64,000 bases of DNA from DASRFA01 sp035651755 (GCA_035651755.1 DASRFA010000057.1:61494-125493), one strand, 5' to 3'. Positions 35,945 through 44,796 are shown, counted from the first letter of the stretch. Numbers and translations: made by a program. Notes: generated from the sequence alone by a model not told the origin.

Positions 35945-37665
35945 GTCCAACCTCCGCCCGCGTGTCGCGGGATCGCGAGCCGCACGATCGTCCCACGCTC
36001 GGGAAGCGACCCGACGCGGAGGGTACCGTTGAGGAGCGCCGCGCGCTCGCCCATCCCGCGCAGGCCGAACGATTCCTTGGCGTCGCCGATGCCGCGGCCG
36101 TCGTCCGCGACCGAGAGCTCGACCGAGTCGTCGCCGGTCGACAGCCGCACGACCACCTCGGTCGCGTGCGCATGGCGCGCGACGTTGGTCAGCGACTCCT
36201 GGGCGATCCGGAAGACCGCGGTGACCTCTTCCGGCGACAGCTCCGGCTCGATCTCCGGGACGTCGAGCTCGCAGCGAATTCCCGTCCGGCTGACGAACGA
36301 GTCGGCCTGCACGCGCAGCGCCGCGAGCAGGCCGAGGTCGTCGAGGATCGGCGGGTGGAGCCGGTGGATCATCCCGTGGACCGACTTCATCGCCTCCTCG
36401 ATCTCGCGGACGCAGGTGCGCATCGTTCCGGTTGCGTCGTCGCGCGAGGTGTCGGGGCTCCAGATCAGGCCGACCAGGCGGAGCTTGATGCCGGTGAGCG
36501 CCTGGCCGAGCTCGTCGTGGAGCTCGCGCGCGATGCGCCGGCGCTCTTCCTCGCGCGCCGCCTGGATGCTGCGGGCGAGCTCGCGCATGCGGGCGGCCGC
36601 CGCGAACTCCTTCTCCGCCGTCACGTCCTGGGACAGCCGCGCGACGCGCTTGGTGCGGCCCTCGACGTCGCGGATCGGAAAGACGTAGTCGTGGATCCAG
36701 CGGGTTCCGCCGTCGGGATGAACGAGCCGGTACTCGCAGTCGAAGTCGCCGCGCGCAATGCCGGCGCGAAAGCGCGCCTCGACCGCGGGTCGGTCGTCTG
36801 GGTGGAGCGCATCGAGCCAGGCGTCCGGGCGGTCCTGCAGCTCGCCCCGGTCGCGCGCCCAAACCGCGTCGTAGCGCGGGCTCACGTACAGGAACGACTC
36901 CCCCCAATCGCCCACCTCGTTCAGCCACAGCACGCCATTGATGTGCTCGGCGACCTGCCGGAGCCGCTCCATGTTCTCGCGAAAGAACATCAGGCTGTGC
37001 CACGACTCGCGGCGGTGGCGCTCGTGCTCGAAGGCGATCAGCGCCGAGGTGAAGAGCATCACCACCAGGATGGTCGGCAAGAAGACCGCCTTGTCGGCCG
37101 AGCCGTAGACCATGCCGGGAATCGCGCCGAACAGCACGATTCCGGAAGCCGCGATGAGCTGCGCCTTCCGGCCCCACGGCACGAGGCCGGCAACGCTCGT
37201 CATGAGCAGCCCGCACAGAATCGCGGCGCTCCAGTCCTCATGGACCAGGAGCGACGAGACGGCGATCACGGCCGCCATCGTGATGGCGGCGGCGACCATG
37301 GCGCAGATGAGCCGGCGCTGCGAAGAGGTGTCCGTCAGCCGCCACAGCCACACACCCACCGCGACGAGGACGATCTTGACGGAATAGAGCTGCCAGAGGA
37401 CGTCCGGATGGATCGCCGGGTCGACCACCGCCGCCAGGCCGAAGAGCACCAGCAGGACGAGCACCACTCCGATGCGCGCGCGCCGCCGGAGGTCGATCAA
37501 GTCCTGCTCTCGGCGACGCCGCATGACGGCGTCGCCGACGCCGCCGGGTGTCCGGAAGTCCGCGCGGATCGGCAACGTATCGGCTTCGCCCCACAGGGCG
37601 GCGAGACTGGACTTTCCGCGAGACCAAAGAGCCGCTGGAGACATCGAGGATGGCCCGGACACCAT
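35941..37665 (-). CDS. Membrane sensor histidine kinase, HisKA_3 type with PAS domain
   Basis: A 574-residue kinase. The N-terminal about 60 residues are cytoplasmic, then about six hydrophobic segments (65-215), and a PAS domain (about 235-350, with YVSPRYDAVWARD and YRLVHPDGGTRWIHDYVFPI). The NarX/DegS-type dimerisation helix EEERRRIARELHDELGQ carries phospho-acceptor His at about 383. The ATP-binding domain has QESLTNVARHAHA and VADDGRGIG. The PAS region could sense a small ligand or redox state. It overlaps regulator B. The IS insertion lies just upstream, 43 bases beyond its start, and may separate it from its natural promoter. Confidence 0.92.
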   Translation of the reverse strand: MVSGPSSMSPAALWSRGKSSLAALWGEADTLPIRADFRTPGGVGDAVMRRRREQDLIDLRRRARIGVVLVLLVLFGLAAVVDPAIHPDVLWQLYSVKIVLVAVGVWLWRLTDTSSQRRLICAMVAAAITMAAVIAVSSLLVHEDWSAAILCGLLMTSVAGLVPWGRKAQLIAASGIVLFGAIPGMVYGSADKAVFLPTILVVMLFTSALIAFEHERHRRESWHSLMFFRENMERLRQVAEHINGVLWLNEVGDWGESFLYVSPRYDAVWARDRGELQDRPDAWLDALHPDDRPAVEARFRAGIARGDFDCEYRLVHPDGGTRWIHDYVFPIRDVEGRTKRVARLSQDVTAEKEFAAAARMRELARSIQAAREEERRRIARELHDELGQALTGIKLRLVGLIWSPDTSRDDATGTMRTCVREIEEAMKSVHGMIHRLHPPILDDLGLLAALRVQADSFVSRTGIRCELDVPEIEPELSPEEVTAVFRIAQESLTNVARHAHATEVVVRLSTGDDSVELSVADDGRGIGDAKESFGLRGMGERAALLNGTLRVGSLPERGTIVRLAIPRHAGGGWT

Positions 37666-37699
37666 CGTGCCAGCGGCTCCTCCGTGGTCAAGAGGAAAA

Positions 37700-37707
37700 G
37701 ACGTCTG
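37700..37707. repeat. Target-site duplication, left (GACGTCTG)
   Basis: Identical to 40132-40139 directly outside the right inverted repeat. An 8-bp duplication is normal for IS1 and IS1595-like transposition. Confidence 0.85.
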
Positions 37708-37784
37708 GGTAGTGCCTCAGTTTGATTCCGCGCGCCCCGCGCGCCGGTCGCACGACCGTTGAGCGGCCGTGCTATCCTCCGTCC

Positions 37785-38012
37785 ATGCCACGAGGCCCGA
37801 AGGGCGAGCGCCGACCCGCCGACGTGATCGGGAACGCGGTCCATGTCATGCGGATCGCGACCGGCGAGGTCGAGGACGTGAAGAACGATCCCGCGAAGGA
37901 GCACATGCGGCGGGGCGGGCTCGCTGGCGGGAAAGCGCGCGCGCAGAAGCTCTCGAAGGCCAAGCGAACGGCTATTGCCAAGAAAGCCGCGCGGGCGCGC
38001 TGGGCCCGCTAG
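37785..38012 (+). CDS. Small basic protein, H1-like, passenger in IS
   Basis: A 75-residue protein. The N-terminal half is GPKGERRPADVIGNAVHVMR; the C-terminal half is basic and helical with RGGLAGGKARAQKLSKAKR then IAKKAARARWAR. That C-terminal motif recurs near the N-terminus of the neighbouring P63C protein (RTAIARKAATSRWAG). Similar short proteins are often annotated as histone H1-like or hypothetical. A nucleic-acid-binding role is plausible. Its TAG stop shares the palindromic CTAG with the stop of the convergent P63C gene. Confidence 0.75.
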   Translation: MPRGPKGERRPADVIGNAVHVMRIATGEVEDVKNDPAKEHMRRGGLAGGKARAQKLSKAKRTAIAKKAARARWAR

Positions 38013-39061
38013 AGTCCCCGCCCGTCGTCCTCGTCCTTCTGGTAGTCGAACGACAACTGGTAATTTCGCGGCGGATGGATGCGATCCAGCTTGTCCATGA
38101 AGTCGTGCCAGGACTGGCTCAGCTTCATCATCGTCACGACCGACCCGAGGTGCTCACGCAGCTTGGGGTATCCAACGTTCGAGGTCAGCCGCTGAAACAG
38201 CTTGTCCTTGTGGCGCCCCGATTCGAGCTTCGGGGTCACTCGCTTCAGCTCCTCTAAGACGCCCGGGGCGAGCCGCTTGTACACGATGTTGTTCGTCAGG
38301 ACGCCGAAGTACTGCGGGCGCCTTACGCTGCCGGTCGGGTAGGTCAGGCCGCGGAGGCGGAACATCTCCTCGTAGTAGTCGCCGGGGAAGGTTCGCACGT
38401 AGGGTTGCAACTCCTTGGCGATGAACGCTTCGAGGATCTTCGCCAGGGCGTCTCGCGCCCGGTCCCGCTGGTAGCCGGTAGCCTCGTCGACAAGCGCGAT
38501 GATCCCGACGGTGGCGAAACCGTGCTGGAGGATGGCACAGCGCTCGGCAAGCCCTTCGAGCCGCTTACCCAGCATTCCGAGCCGACCGGCCTCAATGAGA
38601 ACGGCACAAATGTCGGGAAGAATCGTGGCCTCGTAGCCATCGGCCGGGTTGCCGCCGTGCGGCGGGATGAACCGAATCGGAGAATTCGCGCGCGCGATTA
38701 AGTCCTTGATATCTATGCCTTTTCCGGCGAGTTTGGCCATCAAATCGGCGATTTTGCGCGCGCCGCCTTTTCGACCACCCTCAGACAGCCCGATGCCGCT
38801 TTGCAGGCCACGTTGCGATAGAACGCGCCGGCCGTCCGCAAGCACGTAGCAGCCAATCTCGATGTCCCCGATGCGTAGCGGGTCGTCCGGCGATCCGTGC
38901 GTGGCAGTTTGGATCGGCCCCGCCCATCGCGAGGTAGCCGCCTTACGGGCAATCGCCGTCCGCTCCTCTGGGGAAAGCGCCTGAGCCCGCGCATAACCGC
39001 CGACCGCCTTGCTCGCGTCCTTGCCCGCCTCATCAAACCCGTCAGTCGCCGCGTCATCCAT
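38009..39061 (-). CDS. P63C-domain protein, passenger in IS
   Basis: A 350-residue protein. The first 70 residues include the AIARKAATSRW basic motif shared with the small convergent gene. The middle has CYVLADGRRVLSQRGLQSGIG and VLIEAGRLGMLGKRLEGLAERC. The C-terminal P63C domain is recognised by EGFIxxE-like ILEAFIAKELQPYVRTFP, YYEEMFRLRG, and IVYKRLAPGVLEELKRV. P63C proteins are found in phages and plasmids without a known activity. The start at 39061 follows a Cys/Lys-rich region that is probably not coding. It is divergent from the transposase, with a poly-G tract between them. Confidence 0.82.
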   Translation of the reverse strand: MDDAATDGFDEAGKDASKAVGGYARAQALSPEERTAIARKAATSRWAGPIQTATHGSPDDPLRIGDIEIGCYVLADGRRVLSQRGLQSGIGLSEGGRKGGARKIADLMAKLAGKGIDIKDLIARANSPIRFIPPHGGNPADGYEATILPDICAVLIEAGRLGMLGKRLEGLAERCAILQHGFATVGIIALVDEATGYQRDRARDALAKILEAFIAKELQPYVRTFPGDYYEEMFRLRGLTYPTGSVRRPQYFGVLTNNIVYKRLAPGVLEELKRVTPKLESGRHKDKLFQRLTSNVGYPKLREHLGSVVTMMKLSQSWHDFMDKLDRIHPPRNYQLSFDYQKDEDDGRGL

Positions 39062-39219
39062 GCCTGCATCCTCCGAGACCCGTTGCTTGCATTTCTGGTC
39101 GTGGAATGCAAGCAGCGGCGGCATCGATGCGTGCAAATTGCGGGCGGGGGGGGGGGCCGGGCGGAAATAGGATGAACAAAATCCTTGACACTCAAGCAGC
39201 AGTTTCATATTATTCCTGC

Positions 39220-40122
39220 GTGAACAAGCTGCCCGCCGGGAAGCGCGCTCAGATCCTCTCGATGCTGGTCGAGGGGTCCTCCATGCGCTCAATCTCCCGC
39301 GTGGTCGACGTCTCGATCAACACCGTCGACCGCTACCTGATCCTGGCCGGCGAGGCGTGCGCTGCGTTCCACGACCGCACCGTGCGGAACGTCCGCGCCC
39401 AGCGCGTCCAGTGCGACGAGATTTGGTCCTTCTGCGGGATGAAGGAGAAGGCCGCGAAGGCGAAGGGCAGCGAGCGCCCGGAGGGCGTCGGCGACGTCTG
39501 GACATGGACCGCGATCGACGCCGACCACAAGCTCATCATCGCGTGGCTCGTCGGCGGGCGCGATGCCGGATACGCCTACGAGTTCATGCTCGACGTCGCG
39601 GGTCGGCTCGCGAACCGCGTCCAGCTCACGACGGACGGGCACGGTGCGTACCTCGCGACGGTCCCCGACGCCTTCGGCTTCGACGTCGACTTCGCGCAAC
39701 TCGTGAAGGTCTACGGCCCCGATCCCCGCGAGGACCAGCGCCGCTACTCACCGGCTCAGTGCCTCGGAGCCGAGAAGCACCGGGTGATCGGCCATCCCGA
39801 CCCCGAGCACATCAGCACGAGCTACGTCGAGCGGAGCAACCTGACGCTCAGGATGGCGAATCGACGCTTCACGAGGCTCACCAACGCCTTCTCGAAGAAG
39901 CTGGCTAACCACTGCCACATGATCGCGCTCTACACGGTCTGGTACAACTTCGTGAAGATGCACAAGGCGGTTCGGATGACGCCCGCCCTCGCCGCGAACG
40001 TGACCGACCGGCTCTGGTCCATGGACGATCTGGTCGCCCTGGTGGACGAGCACGACGCCGCACGGCCGCGTCAGAAGCCGGGACGGAAGCCGAAGGCGGC
40101 GGCGGCCGGCGAATCAAACTGA
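39220..40122 (+). CDS. IS1-family DDE transposase
   Basis: A 300-residue transposase starting with a GTG (MNKLPAGKRAQILSML; an upstream ATG at 39172 is possible). An N-terminal helix-turn-helix (ISRVVDVSINTVDRYL) is followed by the catalytic triad in CDEIWSF (Asp about 66), LTTDGHGAYL (Asp about 139) and SYVERSNLTLRM (Glu about 204). WTWTAIDADHKLIIAWLVGG is the family core strand pair. The C-terminal tail is Lys/Ala-rich. Its stop lies just inside the right inverted repeat. No programmed frameshift is needed, as in the single-ORF IS1 groups. Confidence 0.93.
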   Translation: MNKLPAGKRAQILSMLVEGSSMRSISRVVDVSINTVDRYLILAGEACAAFHDRTVRNVRAQRVQCDEIWSFCGMKEKAAKAKGSERPEGVGDVWTWTAIDADHKLIIAWLVGGRDAGYAYEFMLDVAGRLANRVQLTTDGHGAYLATVPDAFGFDVDFAQLVKVYGPDPREDQRRYSPAQCLGAEKHRVIGHPDPEHISTSYVERSNLTLRMANRRFTRLTNAFSKKLANHCHMIALYTVWYNFVKMHKAVRMTPALAANVTDRLWSMDDLVALVDEHDAARPRQKPGRKPKAAAAGESN

Positions 40123-40131
40123 GGCACTACC

Positions 40132-40139
40132 GACGTCTG
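40132..40139. repeat. Target-site duplication, right (GACGTCTG)
   Basis: Exact partner of 37700-37707, immediately outside the right end of the insertion. Confidence 0.85.
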
Positions 40140-40406
40140 CTATAGGCATCGATAGCGCCATGCCAGCCGCCACGTCGTCTGTGGCCGCCGCACGTCGTCA
40201 TCCAAAAGAATAGTGCAGCCCGCGAGCTCGGCCCACCGGAGCGAGCACGTAGGAGACGACCGGACGGCGGCCGGGCGATCTGTCCTACACGCGAATCCGC
40301 GTCCGTCCGACATACACGGCCCCGGAACCCGACTACGAAGCGCGCATCGATCCGGTCGCTGCTCCGCCTCGGCGGCTCGGCAGGCCGGCTCCACGAGGAG
40401 ACCGAC

Positions 40407-41456
40407 ATGGAGACGCTGAAAATCGTTGGGTTGGCACAGGTCCTCGCACTCGTCCTCGCCGCGCAGGGCCGCGCTGCGCCGAGCGGCGCCCAGCTCTGCG
40501 AGGAGCAGAAGCTCCGCGCGGAGGCGAAGTACGCCGGCTGCCGACTCGTCGCCGATGCCGGCTATGCGGCGCGCGGCGACGCCGTCAAGCGCGACATCGC
40601 CTACATCAAGTGCTCGCAGAAGCTCGCTGCCGCCTACGGGAAGGTCGAGGAGAAGTATCCCGGCGTCTGCCCGACGACCCACGATCAACACGCGGTCGAG
40701 CGGTTCCTCCAGTCGTGCTCCGAGAAGGCGCGCGACTGGACGGGCGCGCGGCTCGCGTCGCCGCTCGTGTTCGAGCGCCTCGCGGCGAGCGGTCAGACCA
40801 CCTGCTGGACGGGCGGCAACTCGTCGTCCTCACCGCTCCCGACCGTGTGCGCCGGCACCGGTCAGGACGGAGAGCTCCGGAAGGGCGCCGCTCTCGCCTT
40901 CGTCGACAACGGCGACGGCACGATCACCGACGAGAACACCGGTCTCCAGTGGGAGAAGAAGTCCGACGACGACAGCCTGCACGACAAGGACAACTCCTAC
41001 CCCTGGATCGGCACCTGCAGCGACCATCAGTTCGGGGAGGGTTGGTGCCAGCGCGACGGCGATTGCGTGGTCTTCGGCGGCACCTGCACCGGGACGACGA
41101 TCTTCGAGTGGATCGACGAGCTGAACGCGGCGCATTTCGCGGGCCACGACGACTGGCGCATCCCGAACCTACGCGAGCTGGCGAGTCTCTCCGACTACTC
41201 CACCGGCTTCCCCGATCCGGCGCTCACGGCGGAGTTCAACACCGACTGCGGCCCGCACTCGTACGGCAACCCGGGCTGCACCGTGACGACGTGCAGCTGC
41301 ACCGGCATCGACCTCTACTGGTCCTCGACCACGCTCGCGATCGCGAGCGGCGGATACGCGGAGAACGCCTGGGGCCTCTACTACGGGTACGGCTACCACT
41401 ACTACGACGACAAGAGCGCCTCGCACCACGTCCGAGCGGTGCGCGGAGGGGCGTGA
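40407..41456 (+). CDS. Secreted DUF1566 protein, copy 3
   Basis: A 349-residue protein with a weak signal (IVGLAQVLALVLAAQGRAA), then an N-terminal Cys-rich helical region of about 130 residues (QLCEEQKLRAEAKYAGC, KCSQKLAAAYGKVEEK). The DUF1566 domain starts FVDNGDGTITDENTGLQWEKK and shows DDWRIPNLRELASL, YWSSTT, YYGYGYHYYDD and HHVRAVRGG. Compared with copies 1 and 2 it has an insertion with paired cysteines (CTVTTCSC). It ends eight bases before the next gene, so the two are probably one operon. ACGAGGAG lies just before the ATG. Confidence 0.88.
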   Translation: METLKIVGLAQVLALVLAAQGRAAPSGAQLCEEQKLRAEAKYAGCRLVADAGYAARGDAVKRDIAYIKCSQKLAAAYGKVEEKYPGVCPTTHDQHAVERFLQSCSEKARDWTGARLASPLVFERLAASGQTTCWTGGNSSSSPLPTVCAGTGQDGELRKGAALAFVDNGDGTITDENTGLQWEKKSDDDSLHDKDNSYPWIGTCSDHQFGEGWCQRDGDCVVFGGTCTGTTIFEWIDELNAAHFAGHDDWRIPNLRELASLSDYSTGFPDPALTAEFNTDCGPHSYGNPGCTVTTCSCTGIDLYWSSTTLAIASGGYAENAWGLYYGYGYHYYDDKSASHHVRAVRGGA

Positions 41457-41464
41457 GGCGAGCC

Positions 41465-44419
41465 ATGAAGACCCGGACGACTCTCTTCGCCCTGACGTCG
41501 CTCGCAGCGATCGTCCTTCTCTCTCCCGCCGCGCGCGCCAGCCACTGTGGCGGCGAGGGCGAGCGCGCCTGCTGCGTCGACGAGCGCGTCCCGTCGTGCC
41601 GCGACGGGCGGGTCGAGGTGCCCGGCTGCAGCGGCGACTGCGGGTGCAGCGACGGCGTCTTCAACTCGCTCGGCACCTGTCGGACGATCACCTCCTGCGG
41701 CGGCGCCGGTGAGCGGGCCTGCTGCTGGGGCGTCGCCGAGTACGCCGACGGCGGCGTGGCGTGCGAGCCGGGAAAGATCGAGGTCCCGGGCTGCAGCGGC
41801 AACTGCCTGTGCGGCGGGGCAGGGCTCGGCTTCGACTCGCTCGGCACGTGCGTCCAGCCGAAGCCGTGCGGCGGCGAGGGACAGCGCGCCTGCTGCATCG
41901 GCGCGCTCGAGTTCGCGAGCGGTGGATTGAGCTGCGACTCCGGCCTGTGGGAGGTCCCGGGCTGCAGCGGCGACTGCACGTGCGGTGGAGCCGCGGTCGG
42001 CGGAGTCGAGTCGCTCGGCGCGTGCGCCCGGATGGAGCGCATCGACGAGCCCACGACCGGCTGGACGGCGCCGTCGTCCGGGCCCGAGTGTCCGCTTCGC
42101 GGCTACGCCGACATCCACCTGCACCTCTTCGGCCAGATGGGCCACGGCGGCGCAGTGATCTCGGGCGCCGCATGGGACGAGGACGGCGTCAACGCCGCCT
42201 TGGCACAGGACTACGGCACGGACCGGCCGCTGGTCCTACGCAACGGGATGGACGCGCCGCCGCCGATCTTGTGCCCGCTCTACATGGGTCTCGATTGCGG
42301 CAGCCACCTCTTCCACGGCGACCACCTGCTCATCGACGACCCGATCGGCTCGGACTTCGGAACGCGGGACGGCTCGCACTCGCCGCTCGGCGCCCCGATC
42401 TTCAACGGCTGGCCGCAGTGGACGTCGACGACGCACCAGCAGGCCTACTACCGGTGGCTCGAGCGCGCCTGGCGCGGCGGGCTCAGGCTCGTGACGATGC
42501 TCGCCGTGACGAACGAGTCGCTCTGCCGCTCGCAGAAGCGCCTCGCCGGCGTCGATTGCTACGATTCGATGGCGGCCATCGACGATCAGCTCGACGCGGC
42601 CTACTCGCTGCAGACCGCGATCGACGACGAAGCGGGCGGCGAGGGCCAAGGCTGGTTCCGCATCGTGAAGAGCTCCGACGAGGCGCGCCAGGCGATCTTG
42701 CACGGCAAGCTCGCGGTCGTCCTCGGAATCGAGGTCGACAACCTGTTCAACTGCCGCTTCCCCGAGTCGCAATGCATGAAGAACGGCGGCGCGATCGAGT
42801 CGTGCAGCTTCGCGGACGACACCGGCGAGTGCACCGCCGACTCGGTGCGCGCGGCGGTCGACAAGTACTACGAGAAGGGCGTGCGCCACGTCTTCCCGGT
42901 ACACGACTTCGACAACGCGTTCGGCGGGGCGGCAACCTGGCAGGACGCGATCGACGTCGGCAATCGCGCGGTCGAGGGCCACTGGTGGAAGACCGAGGAC
43001 TGCTCGGCCGACGGGTACGGCTTCGAGCTCGGCAGCTTGACGCAGATCGTCCTGAATCTCTTTAGCTTCGACGATCTGGACTCGCCGCCGGGTCACCCGG
43101 GAACGGCGAGCTGCAACTCCTTCGGCCTGCTGCCGCTGGGCAAGGTGCTGATCGCGGCGCTCATGGACAAGGGCATGATCATCGACGTCGACCACATGTC
43201 GCGGAAGGCGCTGTCGGACACGCTCGATCTGACCGAGGCGCGCGGCTACCCGGTGGTCGCGAGCCACGTGCAGTTCTTCGACCTGAATGACCCGGACATC
43301 CGCCACGAGCGCATGCGCACGCCCGATCAGCTCGCGCGCATCCGCGACTCGGGCGGCATGATCGGCGCGATGCTGAAGGACGACGTTCAGGACACCGAAA
43401 AGAAGGGCGAGAAGAAGACGATCGCCTACGGCGACAAGGTCGACGACACCTGCCGGCACTCGTCGCGCACGTGGGCGCAGGCCTACGAGTACGCGGTCGA
43501 CACGATGGGCGGCCCGGTCGCGATGGGGAGCGACTTCAACGGCATCGCCGGGCACGTCGGGCCGCGTTTCGGAAGCCAAGCGTGCGGCGGCAGCGACCGC
43601 GAGCGCAGCGCGCAGGAGCGCGACAGCGAGCGGCTCGCCTACCCGTTCTCGGTCGACGCCTTCGGAACCTTCGACGAGCAGGTCACCGGGGAGAAGCAGT
43701 TCGACTTCAACGTCGACGGCCTCGCGCACGTCGGCCTCCTGCCCGACCTCGTCGCGGACCTGAAGCAGGTCGGCCTCGACGACGACGATCTCGATCCGCT
43801 CTTCAACTCGGCGTCGGCCTACGTCGACACCTGGGCGCGCGCCGAGGGGACGTACGTGCCGCGCGACTGCCTCGACCTCGACGGCGACGGCGTGCCCAAC
43901 CTGAACGACAACTGCCCGTTCGACGCGAACCCCGAACAGGCCGACCTCGACGGGGATGGCGCCGGCGACGTGTGCGACGCCGAGGACGCGCAGCTCGTGC
44001 TGCGCGAGGCGACCGTCTGGCGCAACGCGAGCAAGCGCGGGCGCCTGAGCTTCAAGGGCACGCTGCCGACGGGCGTCTACGGCCCGGCAGACGTGCTCGA
44101 CGTGTCGGCCGGCCTTCACCTGACGATCCTGGACGGCCGGAACGTCACGCAGACGGGCGACCTGCTCGCGGGCGAATGCGTCGAGAAGGCCGGTCACGCG
44201 CGCTGCCGGAACGCGGCGGGCACCGTGCAGGCGACGTTCTCCCCGCGGCGCGACGGCGGGCCCGGCTACGACTTCCAGGTCCGGCTGCGCAAGCTCGACA
44301 TCGCGCGCGAGCAGTCGGGCCCGCTCGCCGTCACGATCAAGCACGGCGACATCGATCGGGTTGGCACGAACGCGAGCTGCCGGGTGTGGGCCCGCAAGAT
44401 CGCCTGCGAGGAGCGTTGA
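41465..44419 (+). CDS. Secreted Cys-rich/M19 dipeptidase/TSP3 multidomain protein
   Basis: A 984-residue protein with a Sec signal (LTSLAAIVLLSPAARAS). Next are four Cys-rich units of the CGGxGERACC...GCSGxCxCGG type (about 30-190). A membrane-dipeptidase-like M19 domain follows (about 215-780). Its metal sites are suggested by YADIHLHLFGQ, GIEVD, MIIDVDHMSRKAL with VVASHVQF, and AMGSDFNGI. Near the C-terminus is a thrombospondin type-3 calcium segment (DLDGDGVPNLNDNC, DLDGDGAGDVCD), then a beta-rich tail. M19 enzymes cleave dipeptides, often D-amino-acid types. Whether all metal ligands are kept should be checked. Confidence 0.82.
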   Translation: MKTRTTLFALTSLAAIVLLSPAARASHCGGEGERACCVDERVPSCRDGRVEVPGCSGDCGCSDGVFNSLGTCRTITSCGGAGERACCWGVAEYADGGVACEPGKIEVPGCSGNCLCGGAGLGFDSLGTCVQPKPCGGEGQRACCIGALEFASGGLSCDSGLWEVPGCSGDCTCGGAAVGGVESLGACARMERIDEPTTGWTAPSSGPECPLRGYADIHLHLFGQMGHGGAVISGAAWDEDGVNAALAQDYGTDRPLVLRNGMDAPPPILCPLYMGLDCGSHLFHGDHLLIDDPIGSDFGTRDGSHSPLGAPIFNGWPQWTSTTHQQAYYRWLERAWRGGLRLVTMLAVTNESLCRSQKRLAGVDCYDSMAAIDDQLDAAYSLQTAIDDEAGGEGQGWFRIVKSSDEARQAILHGKLAVVLGIEVDNLFNCRFPESQCMKNGGAIESCSFADDTGECTADSVRAAVDKYYEKGVRHVFPVHDFDNAFGGAATWQDAIDVGNRAVEGHWWKTEDCSADGYGFELGSLTQIVLNLFSFDDLDSPPGHPGTASCNSFGLLPLGKVLIAALMDKGMIIDVDHMSRKALSDTLDLTEARGYPVVASHVQFFDLNDPDIRHERMRTPDQLARIRDSGGMIGAMLKDDVQDTEKKGEKKTIAYGDKVDDTCRHSSRTWAQAYEYAVDTMGGPVAMGSDFNGIAGHVGPRFGSQACGGSDRERSAQERDSERLAYPFSVDAFGTFDEQVTGEKQFDFNVDGLAHVGLLPDLVADLKQVGLDDDDLDPLFNSASAYVDTWARAEGTYVPRDCLDLDGDGVPNLNDNCPFDANPEQADLDGDGAGDVCDAEDAQLVLREATVWRNASKRGRLSFKGTLPTGVYGPADVLDVSAGLHLTILDGRNVTQTGDLLAGECVEKAGHARCRNAAGTVQATFSPRRDGGPGYDFQVRLRKLDIAREQSGPLAVTIKHGDIDRVGTNASCRVWARKIACEER

Positions 44420-44436
44420 CCGGGAGTTCTGTTCCC

Positions 44437-44687
44437 GGCGTCGATGGCGACGCGGGTGCCCTGCTCACCGTGTCGTGGTTCGGGGGGGGGGCGCTCGCCC
44501 AGCCGGACAGCCCGCTGTACCTGTCCAAGAATGGCGGCGCCGGCGTTCCCGTACCGGCATGCCTGAAGGTGAAGGGAATCTACCTGAACACGCCGTGCTA
44601 CACGGCGCGCAAGATCAACAGGCGACGGGTCAGATCACCGACACGTTGGCCTTGCTCTCGGGTGACCCGACTGTCGGACGCCAGTAG
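44437..44687 (+). pseudogene. C-terminal fragment of a secreted beta protein
   Basis: The frame ALLTVSWFGGG...PLYLSKNGG, PACLKVKGIYLNTPCY and then, after a shift near 44620, TGQITDTLALLSGDPTVGRQ with the stop resembles the last 80 residues of secreted proteins in this type of genome (paired Cys and a terminal SGDP motif). No N-terminus is present. It follows the large dipeptidase gene, so it may be a duplicated end or the remains of a neighbour. The poly-G run at 44481-44489 could be the source of another shift. Confidence 0.45.
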
Positions 44688-44743
44688 GCGCTGCCCGGTC
44701 CGGTCGGTCGCCACGTCGTAGGCGTCGAGCGCCTCGTCGTGCG

Positions 44744-44796
44744 GGAGGCACGAGACGGTGGCGCACCAACGCGAGTTGGTGCGCCACCGTGCCTCC
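44744..44796. other. Long perfect hairpin with GCGA tetraloop
   Basis: ACGGTGGCGCACCAAC (44755-44770) pairs perfectly with GTTGGTGCGCCACCGT (44775-44790) around GCGA, a GNRA-type loop. After a five-base bulge the arms GGAGGC and GCCTCC extend it. The 16-bp uninterrupted stem is far stronger than other dyads nearby. There is no T-tract. It could be a terminator, RNA element or small mobile repeat. Confidence 0.6.

Larger units (their letters stand above)
37708..40131. mobile_element. IS1-like insertion sequence with passenger genes, 2.42 kb
   Basis: Both ends carry GGTAGTGCCTCAGTTTGATT as perfect 20-bp inverted repeats (37708-37727 and 40112-40131; the next base also pairs). The element is flanked by an exact 8-bp direct repeat. 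Inside are three genes: a 75-residue basic protein, a P63C-domain protein on the opposite strand, and the transposase at the right end. Typical IS1 elements are about 0.8 kb with no cargo, so this is an unusually large member. The intact ends and duplication indicate a recent, complete insertion into the kinase upstream region. Confidence 0.88.

Noticed and set aside
39145..39158. Poly-G run between P63C gene and transposase
   Set aside because: A homopolymer could reflect sequencing error, and it lies in a non-coding gap, so no function is claimed.
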